This document shows positions 15,294 through 24,277 of a DNA stretch of 46,590 nt, piece after piece (position 1 is the first letter of the stretch; each line of letters starts with the position of its first letter). The translations under genes and the position numbers were made by a program. Under the pieces are notes generated by a model, which had not been told where the DNA came from, searched no databases, and was given only the letters and a program-made list of their open reading frames with translations. Source of the stretch: CAYFMH01 sp964344165 (GTDB lineage: Bacteria > Patescibacteriota > Gracilibacteria > UBA4473); NCBI GenBank assembly GCA_964344165.1, contig CAYFMH010000002.1, positions 1 to 46,590 on the forward strand. Direction: 5' to 3'.

Positions 15294-16193
15294 TTATGCG
15301 TTTTGGATAATTTTTTTAAAAGATTCGGGGAGAGGCGATTTAATTTTTGTCACATCTCCATTTTTGTCAGGATCTGGAAATTTTAATGAAGTCGCGTGAA
15401 GGAAGATGCGTTCCGCTTTTTTGCCTCCATATTTTTCATCCCCGAGGATGGGGTATCCAATAGCGCTCAGATGGACCCTGATTTGATGAGTTCGTCCGGT
15501 TGGGATTTTTACCTTTAATAAGGTGTGGTCTTTATTTGATTCTTCAACTTGGAAATAAGTGATGGCCTCTTTCGCTTTTTCTTCTTTTGAGACTGCCATC
15601 TTTTTTCGATCTTTTTGATCTCGGAGTATGCCCCCTTCTATTTTTCCTTTTTGAGGAGGATTCCCTTGGACGATGGCGTAGTATTCTTTTTCTACTTGGG
15701 GCCAGTTTTTTTGGAGATAGCGATGAGTCGGATCAGATTTGGCAACCAGGAGAATTCCGGAAGTAGTTTTGTCTAGTCTGTGAACAATTCCCGGGCGGGG
15801 ACATTTCTCATTTTCTATATTTGATAAGTTTTTTCCCAAATGAGCTATGAGAGCATTGGTAATGGTGTGGTTTGTTTTTTCTGAGGCAGATGGATGTACA
15901 GAGATATCTATTGGCTTTTCAATAGCCAGCCAGTTTTTTGATTCCTTTATTATATGGAGTGGGTGTTCCCAAGGGGACAGGTCAGAGATTGTAGTTGTTT
16001 TGGAAGGGAGGGTGATGGTCCATGTTTCTCCCTCTTTTACTTTTGTTTTCCCGGTTTTTTTGATCCCTTCGCAAAAAAATTTTCCAGATGTCTGCCATTT
16101 GGTTCGAGAGAATTGGGGGAATTTTTTGTGACACAAAACTTCGATTCGTTGTCCAACTTCTTTGAGAGATATTTTTATGTTTTCTTTGGTCAT
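15294..16193 (-). CDS. RluA-family pseudouridine synthase
   Basis: 299 residues. An N-terminal S4-like RNA-binding segment (about 1-60) is followed by the synthase domain with GIVHRLDKTTSGILLVAK, where Asp141 is the catalytic nucleophile, then KEYYAIVQG, GRTHQIRVHLSAIGYPILGDEKYG and FLHATSLKF. Enzymes of the RluC/RluD type modify uridines in 23S rRNA; which position is modified cannot be told from sequence alone. The CaCA exchanger gene follows. No Shine-Dalgarno sequence precedes ATG 16193. Confidence 0.93.
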   Translation of the reverse strand: MTKENIKISLKEVGQRIEVLCHKKFPQFSRTKWQTSGKFFCEGIKKTGKTKVKEGETWTITLPSKTTTISDLSPWEHPLHIIKESKNWLAIEKPIDISVHPSASEKTNHTITNALIAHLGKNLSNIENEKCPRPGIVHRLDKTTSGILLVAKSDPTHRYLQKNWPQVEKEYYAIVQGNPPQKGKIEGGILRDQKDRKKMAVSKEEKAKEAITYFQVEESNKDHTLLKVKIPTGRTHQIRVHLSAIGYPILGDEKYGGKKAERIFLHATSLKFPDPDKNGDVTKIKSPLPESFKKIIQNA

Positions 16194-16409
16194 AGAAAGA
16201 ATGAGCAGAAGTAATATTTGATATTTTTTTTATATAATATCATTTTTTTTGTAAGACTTCCATAAAAAAAGAGTCAAAAAATTTCCCCCTCAAAAAAATT
16301 GTATATATAATCCATCCTGTAAATTCTTCAGATATCGGAGATTAGGCGGGATTCTTAGTGAATTTTTAAAAAAAACGCCCCCGAATTTAATTCCTAAAAC
16401 CAATTTACA

Positions 16410-18746
16410 ATGAAAAAAACATGGTTTCGGTCAACAGTTGCTACTGCTGCTCTGGTAGCAATGTCCTTCTCTCTGCTTTCTGGCGCGTCTTTTGCTGCCA
16501 CCAATATTGATGGCAACCAAAAGTATGCAGAAGATAACACCGATGGTGGTTGGGTAAACTTAGCTCCTCTGGACGGGGAAGCAACACCAAATGACGTAGG
16601 GGTGAATGTAACTTCTACTCAGATCACTGGGAAAATGTGGTCAGAGAACTTTGGTTGGATTGAAATGAATCCTACAGTAGTATTGGGGCTTGGTGACATA
16701 GCTTGTCCTGTGGACTATCAGCTGACGAATGATGCCGATAGTAGTGGAGGCCCAACAGATGGAGATACGTGTTCGGCGGGGGTCTTTGTGTCTGATAGTG
16801 GTGGAAAAGGAATATTAAGCGGGAAAGCCTGGTCTGAACATATTGGATGGATCCGCTTTGGAGAATGGGATAGTGATCCAGACAGTGGAGTTTATATTGA
16901 TTCAGAGGGGTATTTCCATGGAGTGGCTTGGGCAGAAAACTTTGGAGCTATTGCTTTCGGAGACTACATGCTTTTGAATGCTTACTCAAATATTTATACT
17001 GATCCAACTGATGGGACTGATGCTGCCGCTGACAAAGTGGCTAACTGGGCAAAAACAACCTGGACACCGACTCCGCTTGTAAATGCTGCGCCTACGGCGA
17101 GCAATGTGGCTATTTTTGGGATACCAGCAGTGGGACAGGTTTTATCTGGAGATTATGCTTATTATGATGCTGATGGGGACACAGAAGGGATCTCGACTTT
17201 TCGTTGGTTAAGGGCTGATACAGGAGGCGGAGTTTATTCTGTGATTTCTGGAGCGACTAGTCAGACTTATACAGCGCAGGCAGTTGCCGACAAAGGAAAA
17301 TATATTAAATTTGAAGTGACGCCGGTAGCTTCTACCGGGACTATTTCTAACGGTGCCGTGATGAGTTCGGCAGTTTATGTTCAGCCGAGCGCTTCGGTGG
17401 ATGACCATTCTACGGCAGGGGCAACAGATGATTATGATGTGGGAGGAACCGAAGGTGGTACAGCAGATGCTGTAAATGGGATAGCTTCTCTTCCAGTTGG
17501 TGTGACTAATCTTTTATTTTCAAAGACACAGAATTTCAATTTATCGGCTGGACTTAAAACTGGTGTTGATAACACCACTAATGTAGGAGCTCATGCAACC
17601 TCAGTTAAAGCAGCTATCGAAGCAATTAAAGGAGGCAGTTATACGGACACAACTGACAAAGTAACGATTAATTCTGGTACAGCGGGGCAAAATGTAGTGC
17701 TAAAAAATGTAGATGATGGTCTTCTGGTTGAAATTCCAGATGGTGTCGATGTATATGGTGAAGATCTGTGGGATGGGGCTATTGAACCACCAGAAGATGT
17801 AACAAGCACCACTGCTATCTCAAATTGGTCTATAGATGGAAAAGCTGTGTCTGTAGGTGATCCAGGAAGAGTGTTGATTTTTGACGAGCTTGTGAAAATT
17901 ACACTTCCTACCGCTGCTGGACAGCCTCTCTATAGCGTAGGTGGTAGCAATTGGGTAGAAGTAACGACTGTGTGTGATGATTTAGATGCGCCAACGAATA
18001 TTACTTTCCCTGGTGAATGTTACATCCAAGCAGGAGGGACAACGATCATCCACACTTACCATGCGGCGATTTGGGCAGATGCCAATCCAACCAATACTAC
18101 TAGTGCTAATCTAACGATGACTATTGGTGATGGGGTGCTGGATGTAGATATCGTAGATGCGGATGCTGGTACGGTAGCCTCTCCGACCACAGCGATGACG
18201 GCAGTGACGACTGCGTTTGTGGATGAGACTACTGATGGGGTACTCGGATTAGCTACTCAGCAGATCTACGCTTACAATCCAACCGTAGGAAGTGCGTGGT
18301 CGGTGACTATTGCCCCTACAGATGGCCATACCAATGCCCAATGGGTGGGAGCTACTGATGTGGGAGATTCTCCTTGTGCGGCTGGTCAGACAGAAATTTC
18401 ACCAACAGATTGTCGTTATGTCATGGACTTCAATGATCCAGCAGCAGGGGCTGGACAGATGTCTATCGATCCACAAACAAATGGAGAATTGGGACTTGTG
18501 ACTCTTGACTTCAATGATGGGACATTTGGTTCAGAGGATCTTTCTGCTGGAGCAGTGAGTGGGTTGAGTTTACCAAGCGCAGTTAGCTTCGATCAAGGAT
18601 CTCCAGCTGATATCACGCTTATTAATTCTACGGCTTCTGCAGCATACCGAATCTACCGGCTTCAAAATGTTGATCTGAGTCAAGTGGTACCGGCCGGACA
18701 ACCAGCTGATAATTATAGCATTAACTTTACGCTCACGATCTCATAG
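16410..18746 (+). CDS. Large secreted cell-surface protein with repeats and an Ig-like domain
   Basis: 778 residues with a signal peptide ending in GASFAA. The N-terminal part has three related segments, GKMWSENFGWIEM, GKAWSEHIGWIRFG and GVAWAENFGAIAFGD (about residues 70-190), separated by acidic loops. A domain around 225-325 (APTASNVAIFGIPAVGQVL, YAYYDADGDTEG, ATSQTYTAQAVADKGKYI) is the Ig-like repeat seen in many secreted surface proteins. The rest is rich in Thr, Asp, Ala and Gly with few lysines, typical of exposed proteins. No C-terminal anchor is visible, so it may be released or non-covalently attached, perhaps as an S-layer-like component. A TATAAT at 16306-16311 could be its -10 box, giving a leader of about 95 nt. 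A strong terminator follows. Confidence 0.85.
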   Translation: MKKTWFRSTVATAALVAMSFSLLSGASFAATNIDGNQKYAEDNTDGGWVNLAPLDGEATPNDVGVNVTSTQITGKMWSENFGWIEMNPTVVLGLGDIACPVDYQLTNDADSSGGPTDGDTCSAGVFVSDSGGKGILSGKAWSEHIGWIRFGEWDSDPDSGVYIDSEGYFHGVAWAENFGAIAFGDYMLLNAYSNIYTDPTDGTDAAADKVANWAKTTWTPTPLVNAAPTASNVAIFGIPAVGQVLSGDYAYYDADGDTEGISTFRWLRADTGGGVYSVISGATSQTYTAQAVADKGKYIKFEVTPVASTGTISNGAVMSSAVYVQPSASVDDHSTAGATDDYDVGGTEGGTADAVNGIASLPVGVTNLLFSKTQNFNLSAGLKTGVDNTTNVGAHATSVKAAIEAIKGGSYTDTTDKVTINSGTAGQNVVLKNVDDGLLVEIPDGVDVYGEDLWDGAIEPPEDVTSTTAISNWSIDGKAVSVGDPGRVLIFDELVKITLPTAAGQPLYSVGGSNWVEVTTVCDDLDAPTNITFPGECYIQAGGTTIIHTYHAAIWADANPTNTTSANLTMTIGDGVLDVDIVDADAGTVASPTTAMTAVTTAFVDETTDGVLGLATQQIYAYNPTVGSAWSVTIAPTDGHTNAQWVGATDVGDSPCAAGQTEISPTDCRYVMDFNDPAAGAGQMSIDPQTNGELGLVTLDFNDGTFGSEDLSAGAVSGLSLPSAVSFDQGSPADITLINSTASAAYRIYRLQNVDLSQVVPAGQPADNYSINFTLTIS

Positions 18747-18770
18747 GACAACAAATTAAAACAACGAAAA

Positions 18771-18798
18771 AAGTCCCGACTTGTCGGGGCTTTTTTTT
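18771..18798 (+). terminator. Terminator of the surface-protein gene
   Basis: Stem GTCCCGA / TCGGGGC (one G-T pair) directly followed by eight T, 25 nt past the stop codon. Confidence 0.9.
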
Positions 18799-19146
18799 AT
18801 TATTAATGTCCCCCAAAATCCTTCTTTATTTTTTGTACTCAAAAATAATAATCTCGAGTACTCGGGATGTGATTTTGGTGTGTTTCAGGTGGATCCGTCA
18901 TTTCCGCCTTCATATTTTATAGCTAACAAAATATAAAATTGCATGATCTTTTTTTCGAAGTACAAAAATTACGGTGTTTTTTTTGGCACTTCACGGTGGC
19001 TCCCTACGGTCGTCATCGTAAAAAGTGTCCTTACGACGAATATCATCCTTTTTAGTACCTCAAAATATCTAGAGGAGTTTTATGCAATTTTAAAGTTGTC
19101 CTGCTATAAAAAAGCGATCACATATTTCGGTGGACAGACGGGATGA
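18799..19146. other. Intergenic region with repeat-like hairpins, no gene seen
   Basis: It contains GTACTC...GAGTAC, an ATATTTT/AAAATAT hairpin near 18909-18932, and a CTCGAGTACTCGGGATG...GGATCCG stretch from 18853. That stretch resembles the sequence behind the V-type ATPase genes at 27029-27062. The short open frames here lack coding character. Confidence 0.4.
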
Positions 19147-20115
19147 CTAATTTAGTGGAAAAGTTGTCTCCATCTTTTCCAAATAATCCAAATCTTTTTG
19201 TATCCGTGCCTGTAGATCTTCGAGGATTTTTTTGTTGTTTGGTTTGAGCAGGTGTTTTGTCCTCCCCTGCATTTCCAGGAATTCTGCTAGTTTTTCTTCT
19301 GGATTTCGTGGTCGATAGTTGATCTTCCATTTGCCATCATCTACTTCATAGAGCGGCCAAAAATTAGAATCTGTTGCCAGTTGTGAAAGTACCATGCCTT
19401 TCTGCGGATCAGATTTCCAATTGGTCGGACAGACCGAAAAACAATTGATAAAAGCCGGTCCTTTCACTTCAAAAGCTCGATGAGCTTTTTTCATCAGATC
19501 AGCAAAATTCGCTGGATTGGCCTGTGCGATATATGGCACGTCATGGGCGGCCAAAATTTTGGTTAAATTTTTTCGTTTTTGGGGTTTTCCAGTGATTTCT
19601 GATCCCACAGGAGTAGTATTAGTTTTAAATCCTGCAGGCGTCGCCCCTGATCTTTGATATCCGGTATTCATGTATCCTTCATTGTCGAAGCAAATATAAA
19701 CAAAATCATGCCCTCTCTCGAGCGCGCCAGAGAGCCACTGAAATCCGATATCATATGTTGCGCCGTCTCCCCCAACGGCAAGGAATTTTATTTTTTTTTG
19801 TGTTTCATTGAGCTTCCCTCGGCGTTTCCAGGACTTCCAGGTGGATTCTACTCCAGAGATGACGCTGGCGGCGTTCTCAAAAAGAGAATGAATCCAGGGG
19901 GTCCGAAAACTGGTGTAGGGATAAGCCCCAAAACAGATCTCAGAGCATCCTGTCGCATTAGCCGTCACGATGGGATTATCGATCGTGGTGAGGGCTTGTT
20001 TCAAAATCACGGAGATTCCACATCCTGGACAAAGTCGATGTCCAGAAGCGAGTCTCTGTGGAGATTGTGAAACCACTTTGAGATTTGGGATAAAAGGTTT
20101 ATTTTTATCAGCCAT
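19147..20115 (-). CDS. porB: 2-oxoacid (pyruvate):ferredoxin oxidoreductase, beta subunit
   Basis: 322 residues. This subunit binds thiamine pyrophosphate and a [4Fe-4S] cluster and, with the alpha and gamma subunits, oxidises pyruvate to acetyl-CoA while reducing ferredoxin. Visible: CPGCG (Cys29, Cys32), GCSEIC (Cys57, Cys61) and a later SVCPTNW for the cluster, and the TPP motif GGDGATYDIGF...NEGYMNTGYQ. The C-terminal 60 residues are charged and helical. The alpha and gamma genes are not adjacent, so they must be elsewhere if the complex is functional. The gene lies 41 nt behind alaS, probably in one transcript. Confidence 0.92.
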   Translation of the reverse strand: MADKNKPFIPNLKVVSQSPQRLASGHRLCPGCGISVILKQALTTIDNPIVTANATGCSEICFGAYPYTSFRTPWIHSLFENAASVISGVESTWKSWKRRGKLNETQKKIKFLAVGGDGATYDIGFQWLSGALERGHDFVYICFDNEGYMNTGYQRSGATPAGFKTNTTPVGSEITGKPQKRKNLTKILAAHDVPYIAQANPANFADLMKKAHRAFEVKGPAFINCFSVCPTNWKSDPQKGMVLSQLATDSNFWPLYEVDDGKWKINYRPRNPEEKLAEFLEMQGRTKHLLKPNNKKILEDLQARIQKDLDYLEKMETTFPLN

Positions 20116-20156
20116 TTCGGATTCAATATAATGTATTTGTGGATTTTTAAAATCTT

Positions 20157-21941
20157 TTATTTCCCAATCACCGCTTTTATCCGTCGTACCCCCCGACTAG
20201 AGCTTTCTTCTTTTTTGATTTTAAAAGATTTAAGATTTCCAGTTCGTGCGGTGTGAGGGCCGCCGCAGATTTCTTTTGAAAATTCGCCCATGGTGAAGAC
20301 CTTCACTTGGTCTCCGTATTTACTTTCAAAAAGGCCAATCGCACCGGCTGATTTTGCCTCATCAACACTCATTTCTGCACAAGTGATTTCTGCATTCGCG
20401 GTGATAGCTTCATTGACCAGTCGTTCTACTTCTTCTTTTTGTTCTGGCGTCATTTTGTCCTCATGAGAGAAATCAAATCGGAGTCGTTCTGGTGTGATGT
20501 TTGACCCTCGTTGTTCGACGTGGTCGCCAAGCACCTTCTTTAGTGCGGCATGGAGGAGGTGGGTAGCTGTATGGAGTTTGGCTTCTTCTTCTGATCCTCC
20601 GGCGAGTCCTCCCGCAAATTTCTTTTCTGATCCAGCTCGAGATTTGGCTTGATGGGCTTCGTATGACTTTTGGAATTCCGCACCGTCGACTTTGATCCCT
20701 TTTTCGGCGGCAAGTTCTTCTGTGATCTCGAGTGGAAATCCATACGTCTCGTAGAGGAAGAAAGCCTTGTCTCCGGCGATGTGGCCTTCACATTTTTCTG
20801 CAATTTTTTCGAACTCTCGTTCTCCCGCGACAAGCGTTTTTCGGAATTGATCTTCTTCTCTGGTGAGCTCTTCGAGGATGAATTTTTCGTTGGATTTGAT
20901 CTCTGGATAGTGGGATCCAAGTTTTTTGATCGCGGCTTCGGCTATCGGGACACAGAGGTTTTTGGCTACCCCGATTTTTCGTCCATGACGAATCGCTCGA
21001 CGAAGGAGACGTCGCAAAATATATCCCTGATCCATATTTGAGGGAGAAACGTTATCTGCCAAGATTACGGTAGCACTTCGGATGTGGTCGGCGATGATCC
21101 GGGCAGAGGCATGAATGTCTGATTCTCCAATCGGATCATCCGCTACTTCAGAATGCCCAGAAATTTCCGCAATCTTTGCCAAAATATCCGTAAACGCATC
21201 GGTTTGGTAGACAGATTTCATTCCGTTGAGGATAAATACCGTTCTCTCAAGTCCCATCCCGGTGTCGATGTTTCGAGAGGGGAGTTCTTCGAGCTGTCCG
21301 GTCTCAGTTTTATTAAACTGCATGAAGACGTCATTCCAAATCTCAACCCACCGGTCATCATCGGTGGTGTCTTGAAAGCTTTCTGGGGCTGGCCCGTCAC
21401 CGGTCCAGTAGAACATTTCCGTGTCTGGACCGCACGGTCCTATCTCTCCTTTTGCCCACCAGTTGTCTTCTTTTCCTAGATAGGCGATACGATTTTTTGG
21501 CATACCGAGATCTTCCCATATTTTGGCCGATTCTTCGTCTCGTGGGGCATCGGCATCTCCGGCGAAGACCGATACGGCGAGTTTTTCAAGCGGGAGTTCG
21601 AGTGTTTTGGTCAAAAATTCAAAAGACCACGGAATCTGTTCGGCTTTGAAGTAATCTCCGAGCGACCAGTTTCCGAGCATTTCAAAAAAGGTCAGATGCG
21701 TCGCATCTCCAACTTCTTCGATGTCTCCGGTTCGGATACATTTCTGAGCATTGGCCAGACGATTACTCGCCGGATGAGGTTCTCCCATAAGGAAAGGAAC
21801 CAATGGATGCATCCCTGAGTTAATAAAAAGCGCCGTCGGGTCATTATCCGGGATGACGGCAGCACTGGGGATCACGGTGTGTTCTTGAGCTTTCCAAAAT
21901 GCAAGCCATTTTTTTCGAAGAGAGTCGGTGGTGTAATTCAT
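20157..21941 (-). CDS. alaS: Alanyl-tRNA synthetase, short form without the C-terminal domain
   Basis: 594 residues instead of about 870. The class II catalytic core is complete (FINSGMHPLVPFLMGE, THLTFFEMLGNWSLGDYF, DTGMGLERTVFILNG, DQGYILRRLLRRAIRHG), followed by the tRNA-recognition helices and the editing domain with HTATHLLHAAL (about 457-467) and CGGPHTARTG (about 557-566). The protein ends right after the editing domain, so the oligomerisation/C-Ala part is missing. Stop and downstream spacing look natural, so this is a short natural form rather than a frameshift. It charges tRNA-Ala. ATG 21941 follows an A/T run without a Shine-Dalgarno sequence. Confidence 0.96.
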   Translation of the reverse strand: MNYTTDSLRKKWLAFWKAQEHTVIPSAAVIPDNDPTALFINSGMHPLVPFLMGEPHPASNRLANAQKCIRTGDIEEVGDATHLTFFEMLGNWSLGDYFKAEQIPWSFEFLTKTLELPLEKLAVSVFAGDADAPRDEESAKIWEDLGMPKNRIAYLGKEDNWWAKGEIGPCGPDTEMFYWTGDGPAPESFQDTTDDDRWVEIWNDVFMQFNKTETGQLEELPSRNIDTGMGLERTVFILNGMKSVYQTDAFTDILAKIAEISGHSEVADDPIGESDIHASARIIADHIRSATVILADNVSPSNMDQGYILRRLLRRAIRHGRKIGVAKNLCVPIAEAAIKKLGSHYPEIKSNEKFILEELTREEDQFRKTLVAGEREFEKIAEKCEGHIAGDKAFFLYETYGFPLEITEELAAEKGIKVDGAEFQKSYEAHQAKSRAGSEKKFAGGLAGGSEEEAKLHTATHLLHAALKKVLGDHVEQRGSNITPERLRFDFSHEDKMTPEQKEEVERLVNEAITANAEITCAEMSVDEAKSAGAIGLFESKYGDQVKVFTMGEFSKEICGGPHTARTGNLKSFKIKKEESSSRGVRRIKAVIGK

Positions 21942-22013
21942 TTTGTTTTTTTAAAAAAAATCCAAATAACAAATATCAAATTCCAAACAAATTTCAATAA
22001 AGAATTTTAAAAC

Positions 22014-22046
22014 TAAGAACTAAGAACGAAAAACTAACAACTATTT
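22014..22046. repeat. AT-rich intergenic repeat, copy 1
   Basis: AACTAAGAACGAAAAACTAAC-type sequence at the end of the jag gene. A close relative lies at 24958-24993 just before the V-type ATPase subunit I gene, and shorter relatives occur at 23020-23055 and 22550-22590. Low-complexity spacer family; function unknown. Confidence 0.45.
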
Positions 22047-22490
22047 ATAAAATACCCGAATCGCTCGATCTCGTCCTTCTCCCTCTGAGTCAGATGTGAG
22101 CTGTGGGTATTCGGTGGCGATCCAGGAGTGGATGATTCGTCGGTAGTAGGCGCTCATTGGCGGCAATTTGGTTTCAGACAAGTTTCGTTCTTCCATCATT
22201 TTGATGTAGTCTCGGACTTTGTTGATCATTTTGTCTTCTTGGGATTTTTTGTATCCATCGACATCGAGGCTTACAAAAACTCGTTCTTCGTTTTGTTCCC
22301 AGAGGATATTTTTAAGTATTGTTTGAAGCGCTTGAAGAGAAGCTCCGTTTCGCCCGATTAGGCGGCCTGGATCTTCTGTCTCGATATTAGCTCGATAGTG
22401 GCCGTTTTCTTCAGAAACCGTGACACAGTCGTAGCTCGCTCCAAATTTGTCGAGGAGGATTTTGAGGGCTTTTTGAATAATTGTTTCCAT
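22041..22490 (-). CDS. jag: Jag/KhpB-type RNA-binding protein (KH plus R3H)
   Basis: 149 residues. The KH domain contains GRLIGRNGASLQALQ (GxxG loop, about residues 42-56), and the C-terminal R3H domain is recognisable in MSAYYRRIIHSWIATE followed by TSDSEGEGRDRAIRVFY. Proteins of this family bind RNA and influence cell division and envelope synthesis in Gram-positive bacteria. The N-terminal Jag domain of longer homologues is absent. It is usually found beside rnpA/yidC; here it precedes alaS and porB on the same strand and may be the first gene of that transcript. Confidence 0.9.
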   Translation of the reverse strand: METIIQKALKILLDKFGASYDCVTVSEENGHYRANIETEDPGRLIGRNGASLQALQTILKNILWEQNEERVFVSLDVDGYKKSQEDKMINKVRDYIKMMEERNLSETKLPPMSAYYRRIIHSWIATEYPQLTSDSEGEGRDRAIRVFYK

Positions 22491-22681
22491 CGAGGGTGGA
22501 GTGTATGATTTTTTGGATAATGGTCAAGCAGGCTTTGGATTTTATAAAGTTTTAACAACAAACAGTTACTAACAACCAACCAACAACAAAGGAAAATTAT
22601 TATAGAAGATGTAGTGGTTGAGTTTGTTTCTTATGTGTTTTTAATTTGCGAAAAACGTGTTTTTGGGATAAAAGGGAGGTG

Positions 22682-22954
22682 ATGACAGAAGAAAAATTAA
22701 ATCAGCTTCGGGAAAAAATAAATGAATTGGATGCCCAGATTTTAGAAATTTTAACTGAACGGATGAAATGCTCTCTCGAGGTGGGGAAAACAAAAAAAGA
22801 AATGGAAATGCCGATTTTTGATCCTCAGCGAGAGGCGGATCATCTTTCTGAATTGGTTCAGGCAGGGGCAAGAGAAGGGATTTCTGAGGTTTTCATCCGG
22901 ATGCTCTGGGCGCAGATTATGGAAGAATCACGAAGGGTTCAGAATGAACACTAA
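22682..22954 (+). CDS. Chorismate mutase, AroQ type
   Basis: 90 residues, the size of a stand-alone all-helical AroQ enzyme converting chorismate to prephenate. Expected active-site residues are in place: Arg in LREKINELD, Arg in LTERMKCSLEVGKTKKE with its lysine, Arg-Glu in DPQREADHL, and Gln in LWAQIMEESRRVQ. ATG 22682 is preceded by GGGAGGTG, a strong match to the anti-Shine-Dalgarno but only 2 nt from the start; an earlier TTG at 22646 would add 12 non-conserved residues. No other aromatic biosynthesis gene is in the window. It diverges from jag. Confidence 0.88.
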   Translation: MTEEKLNQLREKINELDAQILEILTERMKCSLEVGKTKKEMEMPIFDPQREADHLSELVQAGAREGISEVFIRMLWAQIMEESRRVQNEH

Positions 22955-23058
22955 ACTTTAATTTTCAATCTTCAATTATCAATTTTCAAACAATTTCTAA
23001 TATTTAATTTTCAATTTCCAAAAACGAAAAACGAAGTTCGAATAACAAAAAACGAAAT

Positions 23059-23817
23059 ATGTTAAAAGTTAAAGATCTCCATGCCACGCATCAAGATACC
23101 GAGATTCTTCGGGGGATTGATCTGGAGGTGAATCCCGGAGAGCTACATGTGATCCTGGGACCAAATGGATCAGGGAAATCGACCTTTGGGCGGATGCTTT
23201 TGGGAGACAAAAAATTTGAGTTAAAAAAAGGAGGTATTGAATTTGAGGGAAAAAATTTGGAAGAATTATCGACGGCGGAGCGAGCGAAGTTGGGGATTTT
23301 CCTTAGTTTTCAGTCGCCTCCAGAACTGGATGGAGTGAAGGTCAAAGAATTCCTTTTTGCAGCCAAAAAATCAACCGATAAATCGACCACTTCTCAGTTT
23401 CGGTTTAAGCGAGAACTATCAGAAAAATGCACCGAAAATCGACTCGAGTCGTCGGTGGTGGAGCGAGAAGTGAACAAGGGGTTTTCTGGAGGGGAGCGAA
23501 AAAAGTTGGAAATGACCACTTTGTTAACTTTACGACCAAAGCTCGCTTTTCTCGATGAGATTGACTCGGGGGTGGATGTAGATACGGTGCGGATTCTCGC
23601 TCGGGGGATTCGGGATTTCATGGTCGATAAGTCTCGCGCGATGATCATTGTTTCTCACTCGGAGAAGATTTTGAAAGAAATTGTTCCAACACGAGTTCAT
23701 ATTTTTTGTCAGGGGAAGATTATCCGGTCAGGAGGAGCTGAGATTATTGAGAAGGTACATGTAGATGGATTTGATTCGTTTTTGCCCCAGATGGAAGGTT
23801 TTAGAGTTTTGAAATGA
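23059..23817 (+). CDS. sufC: Fe-S cluster assembly ATPase SufC
   Basis: 252 residues. ABC-type ATPase that works with SufB and SufD as a scaffold for Fe-S cluster assembly. Visible: LHVILGPNGSGKSTFG (Walker A), the Q-loop at LSFQSPPELDGV, signature FSGGERKKLEM, Walker B LAFLDEIDSGVDVD (the SufC-specific form), and the SHSEKIL switch histidine. The protein is complete. Its stop codon overlaps a start codon (ATGA) that opens the decayed sufB reading frame, so the original operon was sufC-sufB. Loss of the partner here means that SufC either works with a copy elsewhere or is on the way out. Confidence 0.95.
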   Translation: MLKVKDLHATHQDTEILRGIDLEVNPGELHVILGPNGSGKSTFGRMLLGDKKFELKKGGIEFEGKNLEELSTAERAKLGIFLSFQSPPELDGVKVKEFLFAAKKSTDKSTTSQFRFKRELSEKCTENRLESSVVEREVNKGFSGGERKKLEMTTLLTLRPKLAFLDEIDSGVDVDTVRILARGIRDFMVDKSRAMIIVSHSEKILKEIVPTRVHIFCQGKIIRSGGAEIIEKVHVDGFDSFLPQMEGFRVLK

Positions 23818-24110
23818 GTAATCCAAAAATTGATTTCTAAAATCTCTCCAAACTCGACCTCGAGAAGGCCGACGACCAGTCCTATGTGGGGAAGTATGAA
23901 AAAGGTGTCTTAAAAAACTGGTCCCAGATTTTTGGCGGGTGAAGAAGAACCATTTTGGGTGTTTGGACATCGGTTGAAAGCCCTAAAAAAAATTTCACGA
24001 AATACCCATGCCTACCTGGGGACCAGATATTGCCAGACTGGATGTGAATCAAATCTATTTTTTTTGCTTCAGCTAGTGATCGCACTTTGTCTTGTCGAAC
24101 GAAGCTTTTT
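23814..24110 (+). pseudogene. sufB: Decayed sufB remnant
   Basis: The coupled start gives MSNPKIDF followed by TAA at 23838. Past that, SufB-like sequence continues in shifting frames: LSKLDLEKADD and GVLKN in the first frame, then EEEPFWVFGHRLKALKK (about 23941-23990; compare the SufB motif NEPEWMLEFRLKAL), then after another shift FHEIPMPTWGPDIARLDVNQIYF (about 23990-24063; compare KPMPTWGPDLS). The order matches the SufB N-terminal region. With several frame changes and stops, and no room for the remaining 300 or so residues before the next gene, this is a truncated pseudogene. Weak similarity may continue to about 24250, but I cannot support it. Confidence 0.75.
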
Positions 24111-24277
24111 AATTACTTGAAAGTCTAGCTGAGCTAGTCCAAGAAGTTAGCATTTAGGGCAGACTGAAAAAACTTGGTTTATACAAAAAGTGAATGGTTG
24201 TTCTTGTGGATCTCTGATCCCCCGAACTCGACTTGTTGGGAGAGCAAGCGGGGGCGGGGATGACAAAGCAGGGGGGA

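Noticed and set aside
18943..19146. 67-residue plus-strand open frame
   Set aside because: In an AT-rich repeat-like intergenic region, no promoter or ribosome binding site, no protein-like pattern.
23728..23970. 80-residue minus-strand open frame over the sufC end
   Set aside because: Antisense to sufC and to the sufB remnant; the sense strand explains the sequence.
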